NCBI GenBank assembly: GCA_017628395.1
Contig: JAGBZD010000025.1
Location: forward strand, 1-53,872
Source: Paludibacteraceae bacterium
GTDB lineage: Bacteria; Bacteroidota; Bacteroidia; Bacteroidales; Paludibacteraceae
DNA length: 53,872 nucleotides
Direction of reading: 5' to 3'
Shown: piece by piece, positions 44,351-53,454 of the stretch
Position numbering within the stretch: the stretch's first letter is position 1
Layout of the letters: every line of letters begins with the position of its first letter
The notes under the pieces: model-generated
The model's input: the letters and a program-made list of their open reading frames with translations, nothing else
The model's database searches: none
What the model was told of the DNA's origin: nothing
Program-made: the position numbers and the translations under genes

Positions 44351-44406
44351 AGTTTGAAAAATTAGCTATGTTTATTCGTTTTTTCGGTTAAATATAAAAA
44401 TCGCTG

Positions 44407-44414
44407 CAAAATTA
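44407..44414 (-). promoter_or_regulatory. -7 box TAATTTTG toward DUF5606
   Basis: CAAAATTA on the plus strand, 57 bases before the DUF5606 ATG, back to back with the smpB promoter. Confidence 0.5.
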
Positions 44415-44446
44415 CTACTTTTTTTGGATATTTGCAAATTTTTTTG

Positions 44447-44454
44447 TACCTTTG
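44447..44454 (+). promoter_or_regulatory. -7 box TACCTTTG toward smpB
   Basis: A perfect -7 element with T/G-rich sequence 20 bases upstream. The leader to the smpB ATG (about 130 bases) consists mostly of a tandem repeat. Confidence 0.7.
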
Positions 44455-44489
44455 CGCGATTTTATGCGGTTATAGACAATAATAATACA

Positions 44490-44570
44490 TACTACAAAGA
44501 CTACAAAGACTACAAACAAACATACAAAGACAACAAACATACAATACTACAAACAAAACATACCTATACA
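44490..44570. repeat. 9-bp tandem repeat ACTACAAAG in smpB leader
   Basis: ACTACAAAG, ACTACAAAG and ACTACAAAC lead into related CATACAAAG and ACTACAAAC words. The transcript would be unstructured and A/C-rich. Confidence 0.7.
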
Positions 44571-44592
44571 ACAAAACGCACAGGGAGAAACA

Positions 44593-45057
44593 ATGCGGTT
44601 AAAAAGTAATATCAACATAAAAAATAGGCGTGCCACTTTTGATTATGAAGTGCTGGATAAATATACAGCAGGTATTCAACTCTTCGGAACAGAAATCAAA
44701 TCCATTCGAGAAAGCAAAGCTTCACTCGCAGATACCTACTGCCAATTCATCGGCAACGAACTGTGGGTAAAACAAATGCATATAGCCGAATACCGATTCG
44801 GCACATACACCAACCACGACGCAAAACGAGACCGCAAACTGCTAATGACACGCAAAGAACTACGCAAACTGCAAAAACAAGTACAAGACACAGGCAAAAC
44901 CATTATCCCACTACGACTCTTCATCAACGAAAAAGGACTCGCAAAAATGGAAATAGCACTCTGCCAAGGTAAACACTCCTACGACAAAAGACAAGCACTA
45001 AAAGACGCCGACGACAAAAGAGAACTACAACGAGTAATGGCGTTTAGAGTGGTGTAG
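44593..45057 (+). CDS. smpB: SsrA-binding protein SmpB, 154 aa
   Basis: SmpB carries tmRNA to stalled ribosomes. The product has the full OB-fold pattern: '[42 protein letters not shown]', '[29 protein letters not shown]', '[41 protein letters not shown]'. The stop codon lies inside a 10-base tandem repeat that begins at the last codons. No tmRNA gene was recognised in the window. Confidence 0.95.
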   Translation: MRLKSNINIKNRRATFDYEVLDKYTAGIQLFGTEIKSIRESKASLADTYCQFIGNELWVKQMHIAEYRFGTYTNHDAKRDRKLLMTRKELRKLQKQVQDTGKTIIPLRLFINEKGLAKMEIALCQGKHSYDKRQALKDADDKRELQRVMAFRVV

Positions 45058-45116
45058 AGTTGTGTAGAGTTGTGTAGAATGGTGTAGAGTGGTGTAGAAT
45101 GGTGTAGAGTGGTAGA
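45044..45116 (+). repeat. 10-bp tandem array GGTGTAGAGT
   Basis: About seven units (GGTGTAGAGT, TGTGTAGAGT, TGTGTAGAAT and so on), starting within the end of smpB and running to 11 bases before the holB ATG. The reverse complement lies at 25027-25062. Confidence 0.85.
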
Positions 45117-45127
45117 GGTAATAAGAT

Positions 45128-46273
45128 ATGCGATTTAGTGATATAATAGGACAAGAAGAAGTGAAGCGTCAGCTTCGTCAAGCAGTGCGCGACGGGCGCA
45201 TTGCTCATGCACAGTTATTCACAGGTATAGCAGGCATCGGCAAAATAGGACTCGCCCTCGCCTACGCACAATACTTGGCTTGTCCCCATCGCACAGCTGA
45301 CGACTCTTGCGGACAATGCCCCAGCTGCTTGCAATACCAAAAACTACAACACCCCGACTTGCACTTTGCCTTCCCCATCGTAAAAAGCGACGCAGGTGAT
45401 GTATGCGATGACTACATGGACAAATGGCGCGGACTACTCACAGAGCAACCCTACTTTGACATCGAAGACTGGTATCGCACATTAGGAGTAGAAACCAAGC
45501 AGGGAATGATTTACGAAAAAGAAAGCAGCGAGATACTACGCAAGTTATCACTCAAAAGTTTCAGCGACGGATACAAAGTAATGGTGATTTGGCAGCCCGA
45601 AAAAATGAACGCTACCTGCGCCAACAAACTGCTGAAACTACTGGAAGAACCTCCCGTCAAAACACTATTCCTCTTAATAAGCGAGCAACCCGAACAGCTA
45701 TTAAGCACAATCCTATCGCGCGTACAAGAGATTCGTGTTCCGCGCTTAGAAAAACAAGTGATAGCCCATGCGCTGCACAAGACCTACAGTTGGTTGAGCG
45801 AAGAGGACGCAACCGATATAGCCCATATGTCCAACGGCAGCTACCTGACCGCGCTGCGCGTGATGAGCGAAAGCAACGATACACAAGGGTATTTTGACGA
45901 CTTTGTAGCATTGATGCGCAATGCATGGTTAGTAGGACAAAAAAAAGACTACAGCGCATTGCTGAAACTGCGCCAATGGAGCATGGATATGGCAGACAGC
46001 AAAGTGGGAAGAGAAAAACAAAAAGCATTCTTGCAATACGCACAACGACAAATACGCGAAAACTATATCTATAACCTTGGTAACAGCGAAATGAATTACC
46101 AAACAAAACAAGAACGCGCGTTCTCTACCAAATTCGCCCCGTTTATCCACGATGGAAATGTGGAACGCATGATGAACGAACTAAGCAAAGCCGAAACACA
46201 AATAGCACAAAACGGAAACGCGAAAATCATATTCTTCGATTTGTGCTTGCAAATGATCGTGATGGTGAAGTAG
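45128..46273 (+). CDS. holB: DNA polymerase III delta' subunit, 381 aa
   Basis: A clamp-loader subunit. It starts 'MRFSDIIGQEEVKRQLRQAVRDGRIAHAQLFTGIAGIGK' with a degenerate Walker A (GIAGIGKI). There is a zinc-binding cysteine cluster (ACPHRTADDSCGQCPSC), 'VMVIWQPEKMNATCANKLLKLLEEPPVKTLFLLISEQPEQLLSTILSRVQ' (Walker B replaced and SRC-like motif changed to SRV), and a helical C-terminal part. ATG 45128 follows the 10-base repeat array. The adjacent ricT and gldH are often found with it in Bacteroidota. Confidence 0.9.
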   Translation: MRFSDIIGQEEVKRQLRQAVRDGRIAHAQLFTGIAGIGKIGLALAYAQYLACPHRTADDSCGQCPSCLQYQKLQHPDLHFAFPIVKSDAGDVCDDYMDKWRGLLTEQPYFDIEDWYRTLGVETKQGMIYEKESSEILRKLSLKSFSDGYKVMVIWQPEKMNATCANKLLKLLEEPPVKTLFLLISEQPEQLLSTILSRVQEIRVPRLEKQVIAHALHKTYSWLSEEDATDIAHMSNGSYLTALRVMSESNDTQGYFDDFVALMRNAWLVGQKKDYSALLKLRQWSMDMADSKVGREKQKAFLQYAQRQIRENYIYNLGNSEMNYQTKQERAFSTKFAPFIHDGNVERMMNELSKAETQIAQNGNAKIIFFDLCLQMIVMVK

Positions 46274-46274
46274 G

Positions 46275-46295
46275 GTGTAAAGTGTAAAGTGTAAA
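46275..46295 (+). repeat. 7-bp tandem repeat GTGTAAA before ricT
   Basis: Three copies of GTGTAAA, the reverse complement of TTTACAC at 13585-13605, again directly upstream of a start codon. Confidence 0.7.
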
Positions 46296-46306
46296 GGAAC
46301 GGAATT

Positions 46307-47461
46307 ATGAAAGAAGATTTTATTATAGAAAATGGCTCGTGCCACATTACTAAGAAAGCGGTAAATCACAACCCCAAGCATATGCTGCCAGTGGTGGACT
46401 GGTTGAGCGACTTACCCAAAGATGGCAGCGAGCCTGACCTCGTAGAGGTACAATTCAAAAATACCCGAAAAGGGTACTACCACAACAACATATCATTGCC
46501 ATTGGAAAAAGGCATGACCGTAATCGTAGAAGCCAACCCGGGATACGACATGGGCGAAGTAACACTGACAGGACAACTGGTGAGTACGCAAATCAAAAAA
46601 GCACATATCAACCTGGAACGCTACGAGATACGCAATATCGTACGCCTCGCCACCGAAGAAGACAAAGAACGAGCAAAAGAAGCACACGCCAAAGAACAAG
46701 CAACCATGATTCAAGCACGACAATTGGCAAAATCACTCGGCTTGGAAATGAAAATTGGCGATGTGGAATACCAAAGCGATGGCACCAAAGCCATCTTCTA
46801 CTACATCGCCGACGGACGCGTGGATTTTCGTCAATTGATCAAAGTATATGCCGAGACATTCCGTATTCGTATTGAGATGAAGCAGATCGGCGCACGCCAA
46901 GAAGCAGGTCGCATAGGCGGCACAGGCCCTTGCGGCAGAGAACTGTGTTGCTCCACATGGATGACACAATTCTCCTCAGTAGGCACCAATGCAGCTCGCC
47001 TGCAAAACATCTCGCTCAACCCGCAAAAATTGGCAGGTCAATGCGCAAAACTGAAATGTTGCTTGAACTACGAAGTGCCCGTATATGAAGAGGCAGTCAA
47101 GAAGTTGCCTTCACGCCACCAACATTTGGAAACCAAAGACGCTACCTACTACTTCTTCTCTTCTGACGCTCTCAAAGAAGAAGTTACCTACTCTACCGAC
47201 TCGCACCACCCAGCGAACTTGCAAACCATCTCCATCCAACGCGCCAAAGAAATCATTGACATGAACAAACGAGGCGATAAACCACTATCGCTCGGCGGCA
47301 AAGAGACAGCAGTAGAATCCGTAAAAATAGACTACCAAAATGTGGTCGGTCAAGACGACCTAACGCGCTTTGACAAGAAAAAACAACACCGCAATAATAG
47401 CAATCAAAACAATCGCAGACGCGATTCACGACACAACAACAAACCACGCAATAATCCATAA
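46307..47461 (+). CDS. ricT: PSP1/RicT family protein, 384 aa
   Basis: The PSP1 C-terminal domain is clear: 'VEVQFKNTRKGYYHNN', 'VEYQSDGTKAIFYYIADGRVDFRQLIKVYAETFRIRIEMKQIGARQEA', 'GTGPCGRELCCSTWM' and 'GQCAKLKCCLNYE'. The four-cysteine cluster likely binds an iron-sulfur group, as in Bacillus RicT. In Bacillus it acts with RicA and RicF on RNA processing, and this may not transfer to Bacteroidota. The last ~45 residues are Asn/Arg/Lys-rich and disordered. It is coupled to gldH six bases downstream. Confidence 0.9.
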   Translation: MKEDFIIENGSCHITKKAVNHNPKHMLPVVDWLSDLPKDGSEPDLVEVQFKNTRKGYYHNNISLPLEKGMTVIVEANPGYDMGEVTLTGQLVSTQIKKAHINLERYEIRNIVRLATEEDKERAKEAHAKEQATMIQARQLAKSLGLEMKIGDVEYQSDGTKAIFYYIADGRVDFRQLIKVYAETFRIRIEMKQIGARQEAGRIGGTGPCGRELCCSTWMTQFSSVGTNAARLQNISLNPQKLAGQCAKLKCCLNYEVPVYEEAVKKLPSRHQHLETKDATYYFFSSDALKEEVTYSTDSHHPANLQTISIQRAKEIIDMNKRGDKPLSLGGKETAVESVKIDYQNVVGQDDLTRFDKKKQHRNNSNQNNRRRDSRHNNKPRNNP

Positions 47462-47467
47462 ACCATA

Positions 47468-47926
47468 ATGCGCCATACTATATTCATCATACCCTTGGTA
47501 GTGCTCTTGCTTACCTCCTGCCAACGCATGGCAGTATATAGCGATTTCCACTCCCTACCCCCTCATGGTTGGCACGAAGACTCCATACTCACCTACACCA
47601 TGAACGACTTGGACACGAGTGCTACCTACGAAATCCAAATCATGGTTCGCCATACAGGTCAGTATCCCTATCAGAATCTCTGGCTCTTTGTGGACGAATA
47701 CGCAGGGAACATGCACATACAACGCGATACCATAGAAGCAATGCTCGCAGATGACTATGGTCGCTGGTTAGGAAACGGCATCAATCGCTACGCATTGCCA
47801 CTAATGTACGAGGCAGATTACCACTTCATAAGCAAAGACAATAGTCGTCTGACTATCCAACAAGGTATGCGCACAGAATGGCTAACAGGTATCACAGATG
47901 TTGGTATAAAGGTAATTAAGAATTAA
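47468..47926 (+). CDS. gldH: Gliding motility/secretion lipoprotein GldH, 152 aa
   Basis: A lipoprotein signal '[18 protein letters not shown]' (lipobox LTSC). The GldH pattern follows: '[55 protein letters not shown]' and '[13 protein letters not shown]'. GldH is needed for gliding in Flavobacterium. It is retained in non-gliding Bacteroidales, where its job is unclear. It is placed between ricT and trmB in a conserved order. Confidence 0.9.
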   Translation: MRHTIFIIPLVVLLLTSCQRMAVYSDFHSLPPHGWHEDSILTYTMNDLDTSATYEIQIMVRHTGQYPYQNLWLFVDEYAGNMHIQRDTIEAMLADDYGRWLGNGINRYALPLMYEADYHFISKDNSRLTIQQGMRTEWLTGITDVGIKVIKN

Positions 47927-47933
47927 AAGACAG

Positions 47934-48713
47934 ATGAGCAAGAACAAATTGAAGAAATTTGCAGAAATGGAGACTTTCCACAATGTGTTTCAATGCGGAG
48001 CGCGTGAAGTGGTGAGTGATAGCGTCGTTACAGAAATGGCAGGTCATTGGCGCGAGAAGTATTTTCATAACGACCACCCTATCGTATTGGAATTAGGTTG
48101 CGGTCGCGGCGAATACACCGTCGGTTTGGCGCAACGCGACCCCAATAAAAATTATATCGGCATCGACATCAAAGGCGCTCGCATGTGGGCAGGCGCCAAA
48201 CAAGCCGAACAAGCAGGCATGAAAAATGTGGCATTCCTGCGCACCAACATAGAAATGCTCTGCCATTTCTTCGCCGCCAACGAAGTGGATGAGATATGGA
48301 TTACCTTTCCCGACCCACAAATGAAAAAAGCCACCAAGCGACTGACCTCAACATACTTCATGCAACGCTACCGTCAGTTGCTTCGAGCCAATGGACTCAT
48401 TCATTTGAAAACCGATAGTCCATTCCTTTATACCTACACGCAAGCCATGGTGAAAGAAAATGGGTATCCGCTATTGGTGGACACCTGTGACCTATATGGC
48501 GATGAGGCAATGAGGCAATTAGGCGATGAGGTCAGCGAAGCACGCGCCTTGCAAACACATTACGAACACCAATGGCTCGACCGCGGACTGACAATCAAAT
48601 ATATAGCATGGCAACTGCCCGAAGAACCATCGCTCATAGAACCAGATATAGAAATAGAAAAAGACACCTATCGCTCATACGGAAGAAACTATGTATCCTC
48701 AACAAATAATTGA
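47934..48713 (+). CDS. trmB: tRNA (guanine-N7-)-methyltransferase TrmB, 259 aa
   Basis: It methylates G46 of tRNAs with SAM: '[36 protein letters not shown]' (SAM loop), '[42 protein letters not shown]', and '[13 protein letters not shown]'. The stretch [15 protein letters not shown] (~190-204) is encoded by a GGCGATGAGGCAATGAGGCAA repeat and sits in a surface loop before the conserved '[14 protein letters not shown]'. It overlaps mrp by 23 bases. Confidence 0.94.
   Translation: MSKNKLKKFAEMETFHNVFQCGAREVVSDSVVTEMAGHWREKYFHNDHPIVLELGCGRGEYTVGLAQRDPNKNYIGIDIKGARMWAGAKQAEQAGMKNVAFLRTNIEMLCHFFAANEVDEIWITFPDPQMKKATKRLTSTYFMQRYRQLLRANGLIHLKTDSPFLYTYTQAMVKENGYPLLVDTCDLYGDEAMRQLGDEVSEARALQTHYEHQWLDRGLTIKYIAWQLPEEPSLIEPDIEIEKDTYRSYGRNYVSSTNN
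48498..48531 (+). repeat. GGCGATGAGGCAATGAGG repeat inside trmB
   Basis: GGCGATGAGG is repeated at both ends of the segment, with GCAATGAGG and GCAATTAGG words between, in frame within a loop of the methyltransferase. Confidence 0.65.
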
Positions 48714-49740
48714 CGCATTACAACATGTGCGCTACCCCGGCACAGGCAAAAACTTAATAGAGAGCGGTATGCTCGAAGACGACATTCGCATCTCAGGCTT
48801 GGAGGTATCATTCTCGCTGATATTCGAAAAAGATAATGACCCATTTCGCAAGTCGGTGGTGAAAGCCGCTGAAACAGCTATTCATACTTATGTGGATGAA
48901 AATGCCGCAGTGCATATCCATACGAAGTTTGTGAAGCAAAACATGGCTCCAAAGTCGGATTCCGTGGAAAATCTGCGCGCTGGGCAAGTGATAGCCATTC
49001 ACTCGGGCAAAGGTGGCGTGGGTAAATCAACTATCTCCGCCAACTTGGCTATCGCCTTGGCAAAGATGGGCTACCGCGTGGGATTGCTGGATGCCGACAT
49101 ACATGGTCCGTCCATTCCAAAGATGTTCCATACCGAGGGGTGTCGCCCCATTTCTACACCAGTGAATGGTCGTAACCTCATCGAACCGATTGAGCAGTAT
49201 GGCGTGAAAATGCTGTCAATAGGGTTTTTTGTTGATCCGCAGCAGGCGGTGGTTTGGCGTGGTGGAATGGCAAGCAATGCTATCAAGCAATTGATTCAGG
49301 ATGCTAACTGGGGTGAGTTGGATTACTTCTTGATTGACTTGCCTCCTGGCACCAGCGATATTCACTTGACATTGGTGCAGCACCTTCATCTCACAGGTGC
49401 CATCGTAGTGACAACTCCTCAACCAGTGGCATTGGTAGATGCACGCAAGGGTGTAGATATGTTCTGCAACGAGAAGATCAATGTTCCTGTATTGGGACTG
49501 ATTGAGAATATGGCATGGTTTACTCCTGCGGAGTTGCCAAACAACCGCTACTATATCTTTGGCAAGGATGGCGGCAAACAACTCGCCGAGGAACTGAATA
49601 TCCCATTGTTAGGTCAAGTGCCGCTGGTACAATCCATTCGCGAGGGCGGCGACGAGGGTACACCAATCGCCTTGCAAGACGGACACCCCGCAACACAAAT
49701 GTTTGAAGATATATGTCAAATGATTATAGATAAACAATGA
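48691..49740 (+). CDS. Mrp/ApbC-type iron-sulfur carrier ATPase, 349 aa
   Basis: The N-terminal DUF59/MIP18-like domain (~1-90, '[22 protein letters not shown]') is followed by a MinD-like P-loop ATPase ('[24 protein letters not shown]', ~97-120; '[15 protein letters not shown]'; '[15 protein letters not shown]'). This is the usual Mrp layout. It probably helps assemble or deliver Fe-S clusters. The CxxC motif often found near the end appears lost ('[24 protein letters not shown]'), as in many Bacteroidota members. It overlaps trmB and then the MATE gene by 4 bases. Confidence 0.92.
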   Translation: MYPQQIIDALQHVRYPGTGKNLIESGMLEDDIRISGLEVSFSLIFEKDNDPFRKSVVKAAETAIHTYVDENAAVHIHTKFVKQNMAPKSDSVENLRAGQVIAIHSGKGGVGKSTISANLAIALAKMGYRVGLLDADIHGPSIPKMFHTEGCRPISTPVNGRNLIEPIEQYGVKMLSIGFFVDPQQAVVWRGGMASNAIKQLIQDANWGELDYFLIDLPPGTSDIHLTLVQHLHLTGAIVVTTPQPVALVDARKGVDMFCNEKINVPVLGLIENMAWFTPAELPNNRYYIFGKDGGKQLAEELNIPLLGQVPLVQSIREGGDEGTPIALQDGHPATQMFEDICQMIIDKQ

Positions 49741-51098
49741 GCTCACAGAAGATAACCGAACTCGGCACAGCCTCTATTCGTAGTTTGCTACTCAAATACG
49801 CGATGCCAGGCATTATAGCCATGACCGCAATGTCCATTTATAATATGGTGGACTCGATTTTTATTGGTCATGGTGTAGGTGCTATGGCATTATCGGGTTT
49901 GACCGTAGCAAAGCCATTTATGGATATTTGTGCCGCATTTGGTACATTGGTAGGCGTAGGGGCAAGTTCTTTGGTGGCTATCAAGTTAGGCGAAAAAGAC
50001 TATCGTTCAGCCAATGATGTGTTGGCGAATGTGGTCATACTGAATGTGATTTTGGGTGCGCTGATTATGGTAGTGGGCTTGTTTTGGCTTGATCCGATTC
50101 TATATGCTTTTGGAGCAAGCGAAACTACTATTGTTTATGCGCGCGAATATATGGAAATAATCCTTTTGGGTAACATATTGACGCATATCTACTACGGACT
50201 CAATAGTATGTTGCGTTCGATAGGTCATCCGCGCATATCGATGTATGCGACTATTTTGGCGGTGGCATTGAATGTGATACTTGACCCTATCTTTATCTTT
50301 GTGTTAGACATGGGCGTGCGTGGTGCAGCGTTGGCTACGATCATTTCGCAATTGGTGTCAGTTATCATTGAATTGATTATTTTCCTCAATCCAAAAGAGA
50401 TTATCTATTTCCACAGAGGTATTTGGCGATTGAAACGCGACATTACTATGCGTGCGTTGGGTATCGGCTTGGCACCATTCCTCATGCATATGGCCGCATG
50501 CTTTGTGGTGATAGTACTCAACAATCAACTCAAACGCTACGGTGGCGATATGGCTATCGCCACTTTCGGTATGACTAACCGATTTATGTTCTTCTTTGCG
50601 ATGATAGTGATGGGTATTCAGCAGGGAATGCAACCAATTGTGGGATATAATTATGGTGCAAAACTCTATCAGCGTATGACGCGCGCTTTCAAGTTGGCAG
50701 TCTATTGCGCTACTTGCGTTATGGGAACCTTGTTATTGTTTGGCGAGATTGTGCCAGAAGGATTTATACGACTTTTTACGCATGACGAGGCATTGATTGC
50801 GCAATCCATTACGCCCGCACGCATCATGCTGTGTGTCACATTTATGATAGGTTTTCCTATGGTGTCGGGCAACTTCTACACTTCTATTGGCATGTCAAGC
50901 AAGGCGATTTTCCTAAGTCTCTCGCGCCAAGTGTTGTATTTGATACCTATGATATTGCTGCTGCCGCATTTGTTCGAAGCACTTGGTTTTTCGCCTATTA
51001 TGGGCGTATGGTGGGCATTGCCAATCAGTGACGCGCTATCCTCATTTACAGCGGCTATTCTTATCAATCGCGATATGCGTGTGTTCCGACAGTATTAG
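49737..51098 (+). CDS. MATE family efflux transporter, 453 aa
   Basis: Twelve hydrophobic segments with the MATE layout: two similar halves, 'MPGIIAMTAMSIYNMVDSIFIGHGVGAMALSGLTVAKP' and, in the second half, 'FLMHMAACFVVIVLNNQLKRYGG...GMTNRFMFFFAMIVMGIQQGMQPIVGYNYGA'. Such pumps export cationic or toxic compounds using Na+ or H+. The gene starts in the stop region of mrp (ATGA overlap) and is the last of the smpB-to-MATE run. Confidence 0.93.
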   Translation: MSSQKITELGTASIRSLLLKYAMPGIIAMTAMSIYNMVDSIFIGHGVGAMALSGLTVAKPFMDICAAFGTLVGVGASSLVAIKLGEKDYRSANDVLANVVILNVILGALIMVVGLFWLDPILYAFGASETTIVYAREYMEIILLGNILTHIYYGLNSMLRSIGHPRISMYATILAVALNVILDPIFIFVLDMGVRGAALATIISQLVSVIIELIIFLNPKEIIYFHRGIWRLKRDITMRALGIGLAPFLMHMAACFVVIVLNNQLKRYGGDMAIATFGMTNRFMFFFAMIVMGIQQGMQPIVGYNYGAKLYQRMTRAFKLAVYCATCVMGTLLLFGEIVPEGFIRLFTHDEALIAQSITPARIMLCVTFMIGFPMVSGNFYTSIGMSSKAIFLSLSRQVLYLIPMILLLPHLFEALGFSPIMGVWWALPISDALSSFTAAILINRDMRVFRQY

Positions 51099-51119
51099 TT
51101 GTCGGGGTACATGCTTGCG

Positions 51120-51698
51120 TTATAGTTGTCCCGCTTCTACGAGATTGATTACGCGCTCTACGATACGGTCTTTGTCCGCCGCATCGTACTCCTCTTTCAA
51201 GTCGTTTTTGAAAAGTTTGGCGACGAACTGCCAGAAGTTTGCACTGGCCTTCCCGCGGTAATGCTTGATGATTTCATAACTCGTTCGATCGCTTTCGCGG
51301 TCCATTAGTTTCATTAGCATTTGCCCCTGCGAGGCAGTCATCTTGCGGAAATGATGTTCGTATTTCTTGAATAGGTATTTCTCATGTTGTCGCCACCATT
51401 TGCGGCGTTCTTTCTCATCAGGCAATTGCGCTAATTGGCAGTCGGCTACCTGCATTTCTTTTGCGAGTAATTTGGCAAAAGGTAGCGTTTTCTTCACATC
51501 ACGCACAGTACGCCAATAGAATTGCTCTTGCTTTTTGTTTTTGAACACCATTTTGGGATAGACATACACATCCTGCATACGCGCCAGATAGAAGGTGTCG
51601 GTAGCACTCACTTGTAGCAATACCGAATCTACCCATTGAGCATGACCATTGGTACATGCAAGAAAGAGCAATATGATGAGCCAATAGCGCTTTATCAT
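51120..51698 (-). CDS. DUF4294 secreted protein, 192 aa
   Basis: A signal peptide (MIKRYWLIILLFLACTNGHAQ), then the DUF4294 pattern 'VYPKMVFKNKKQEQFYWRTVRDVKKTLPFAKLLAKEM', 'KYEHHFRKMTASQGQMLMKLMDRESDRTSYEIIKHYRGKASANFWQFVAKLF'. It is a periplasmic, helical protein of unknown function restricted mainly to Bacteroidota. It converges with the MATE gene and is 9 bases downstream of the nucleosidase-like gene. Confidence 0.87.
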   Translation of the reverse strand: MIKRYWLIILLFLACTNGHAQWVDSVLLQVSATDTFYLARMQDVYVYPKMVFKNKKQEQFYWRTVRDVKKTLPFAKLLAKEMQVADCQLAQLPDEKERRKWWRQHEKYLFKKYEHHFRKMTASQGQMLMKLMDRESDRTSYEIIKHYRGKASANFWQFVAKLFKNDLKEEYDAADKDRIVERVINLVEAGQL

Positions 51699-51707
51699 GG
51701 AAGGATT

Positions 51708-52250
51708 TTATGCTTTTTCTACGCCAGCAGCGACTTCGCGATAGGTGTGCAAACTCAGGTTGTCGCTCACAATCTTCAATGCCGATAGATGCGTGAAACC
51801 TAATCCTGCAATATACGCCAACTCCATATCAAAAACACAATCTTTGTAATCGGATTGCAATACAAAATCCGTGTTGCTGTAACATACGGAAGAAAGTACT
51901 TGGTTTGGTGCAACAAGGTATTCGGTTGGCAGAGGGGATATGGATAGTGTGGGCTCTGGGTAATTCACACAAGGGTGATTAAGTCGCGCCTCATTCACCA
52001 TAACCACACTACCAATGTCATAGTTGGCACTTCCAGCGTAGCCAATATTGATTAAGCGTGCATTTGCGGGAATGTTACGCAGGGATTGCATGACATTCAA
52101 TGCCCCAACACCCGTTACAATCACTTCCCAAAGCGTACCATCAGCCATACGCCACTTGTCGCCCTCCCAATCGCCATTGAGGTGTTGAGCAATCAGTTTG
52201 GTTTCGCCTATAAAATCGCCAGCTTCGGCAATAAGAATATAGTTCTTCAT
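51708..52250 (-). CDS. Nucleoside phosphorylase-like (MTA/SAH nucleosidase fold), 180 aa
   Basis: It has the purine phosphorylase-1 fold pattern: 'ILIAEAGDFIGETKLIAQHL', 'WEVIVTGVGALNVMQSLRN', 'RLINIGYAGSANYDIGSVVMVNEARLNH', 'DMELAYIAGLGFTHLSALKIVSDNLS' (the ME(L/G)A...SD active-site region). It is shorter than normal MTA/SAH nucleosidases (~230 residues), so some N- or C-terminal parts are missing, and the substrate is uncertain. It lies between DUF4294 and an NlpC/P60 hydrolase. Confidence 0.78.
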   Translation of the reverse strand: MKNYILIAEAGDFIGETKLIAQHLNGDWEGDKWRMADGTLWEVIVTGVGALNVMQSLRNIPANARLINIGYAGSANYDIGSVVMVNEARLNHPCVNYPEPTLSISPLPTEYLVAPNQVLSSVCYSNTDFVLQSDYKDCVFDMELAYIAGLGFTHLSALKIVSDNLSLHTYREVAAGVEKA

Positions 52251-52263
52251 AATAGTTTATTTG

Positions 52264-53082
52264 TTAGAGATAGCGTTTGATTTGTACTAAATGGTGGGTT
52301 AGTTCGCCATTTGAGAGATGGATTCCTTGCTCATTAATGGCATCTATATGCACGCAACCTGAGCAGTGAATAATCTCCGTAGAACTGAGTAGCAATCCCA
52401 CATGCGAGATGTTGGTGGCTTTTGGGTCGCGGTCAGCATGGTCAAAGAATGCCAAGTCGCCCGGTTGTGCTTCTGCCAACGAAGGAACAAGTACCCCTTG
52501 CGTCATTTGCTCGCGAGCATTGCGCAGGAGATTCACACCAAAAGTTGCATATACCACTTGCGTGAAGCCCGAGCAGTCCATACCCATGGCGTTCTTTCCG
52601 CCCCAAAGGTAGGGGGCGTTGAGCAACGATTGGGCAATCGTTGCGAGATCGCTACGCTGTAGATCACTCTGTTGTAGATCGGCTTCGCCTGTAGATCGCT
52701 GCGCTGTAGTGATATTGACACAAGTGGGATCGATGAGGTATTGTTGACCAAGGACTTCGAATGTGCCGTGGGAGTAGTTGGGTAGGCGTGTGCCGAGGGT
52801 GAGCATTAGTTCTTCGCCTGTTTCCATAGCAGTGGCAATGGCCATTGGGACAGCCACGGTTGTTCGGGTATTGGATATTGGGTATTGGGTGTCGGTGGGG
52901 GTAAGCATCTTAAAGTCCACCCACCCCTCTTGTCCGTCCATGGTGGAGCGGATTTTGGTCCAGCGGGGGAGTTGGTCTAAGACTTCGCATACTTCACCAA
53001 AAAGCAATTGGGTGAGTTGTTCGCTTCCTTCTGACGGCTCTTGGCGCACGGGAGTGACAGTGCAATGATTGATAGCAAACAT
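52264..53082 (-). CDS. NlpC/P60 peptidase with SH3 domain, 272 aa
   Basis: The N-terminal bacterial SH3-like region (~1-120) is followed by an NlpC/P60 domain with catalytic Cys in 'MDCSGFTQVVYATFG' (~169-175), 'PGDLAFFDH' and His in 'ISHVGLLLSST'. This layout is that of gamma-D-glutamyl-diamino acid peptidases (dipeptidyl-peptidase VI type) that trim cell-wall peptides. No signal peptide is seen, so it likely works in the cytoplasm on recycled peptides. Residues ~125-146 (RSTGEADLQQSDLQRSD) are encoded by GATCTAC repeat DNA between the two domains. Confidence 0.9.
   Translation of the reverse strand: MFAINHCTVTPVRQEPSEGSEQLTQLLFGEVCEVLDQLPRWTKIRSTMDGQEGWVDFKMLTPTDTQYPISNTRTTVAVPMAIATAMETGEELMLTLGTRLPNYSHGTFEVLGQQYLIDPTCVNITTAQRSTGEADLQQSDLQRSDLATIAQSLLNAPYLWGGKNAMGMDCSGFTQVVYATFGVNLLRNAREQMTQGVLVPSLAEAQPGDLAFFDHADRDPKATNISHVGLLLSSTEIIHCSGCVHIDAINEQGIHLSNGELTHHLVQIKRYL
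52645..52709. repeat. GTAGATC repeats with hairpin-like cores inside NlpC gene
   Basis: GTAGATC recurs three times. It separates cores GCTACGCT, ACTCTGTT, GGC-tt-CGCC-like and GCTGCGCT, adding about 20 residues to the interdomain linker. Confidence 0.7.
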
Positions 53083-53125
53083 ATATTCAATAAATGGGTT
53101 GTTAGTGGGATTTTATTTTGCAGCG

Positions 53126-53133
53126 CAAAGGTA
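53126..53133 (-). promoter_or_regulatory. -7 box TACCTTTG of NlpC gene
   Basis: CAAAGGTA on the plus strand, 44 bases before the NlpC/P60 ATG. It probably also serves the nucleosidase-like and DUF4294 genes. Confidence 0.7.
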
Positions 53134-53337
53134 CTACTTTTTTTGCAGTTATCCAATGTTTCGTGAAAATTAGTGCAATTTTTGTGATAATATGATCCCA
53201 CTTGAGTGCGAGCAGTTACGGGTTCATACTATAACATTACTATGAGATTACTATGTAATTCCGAGCATTTCCCTATACCTTCCGGCTATTAATGTTAATA
53301 TAATCACTTGTATGGTTAGCCTTATCGCCTAACGCCC

Positions 53338-53383
53338 ACGGACTTTTCGCAGACATATTCTCAACCCTTCTCAAAAAGTCCGT
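53338..53383. repeat. 10-bp perfect inverted repeat
   Basis: ACGGACTTTT (53338-53347) pairs with AAAAGTCCGT (53374-53383) across 26 bases. Confidence 0.75.
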
Positions 53384-53454
53384 AGAAATTCATTTCAATA
53401 ACTTTTCTCCCTGAAAATCAATGAATATATTCTGTGAATATATCGAGCGGTTTC

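Noticed and set aside
44351-44592. tmRNA or other RNA gene beside smpB
   Set aside because: The gap holds two back-to-back promoters and a simple 9-base repeat. None of the conserved tmRNA ends or tag codons is present.
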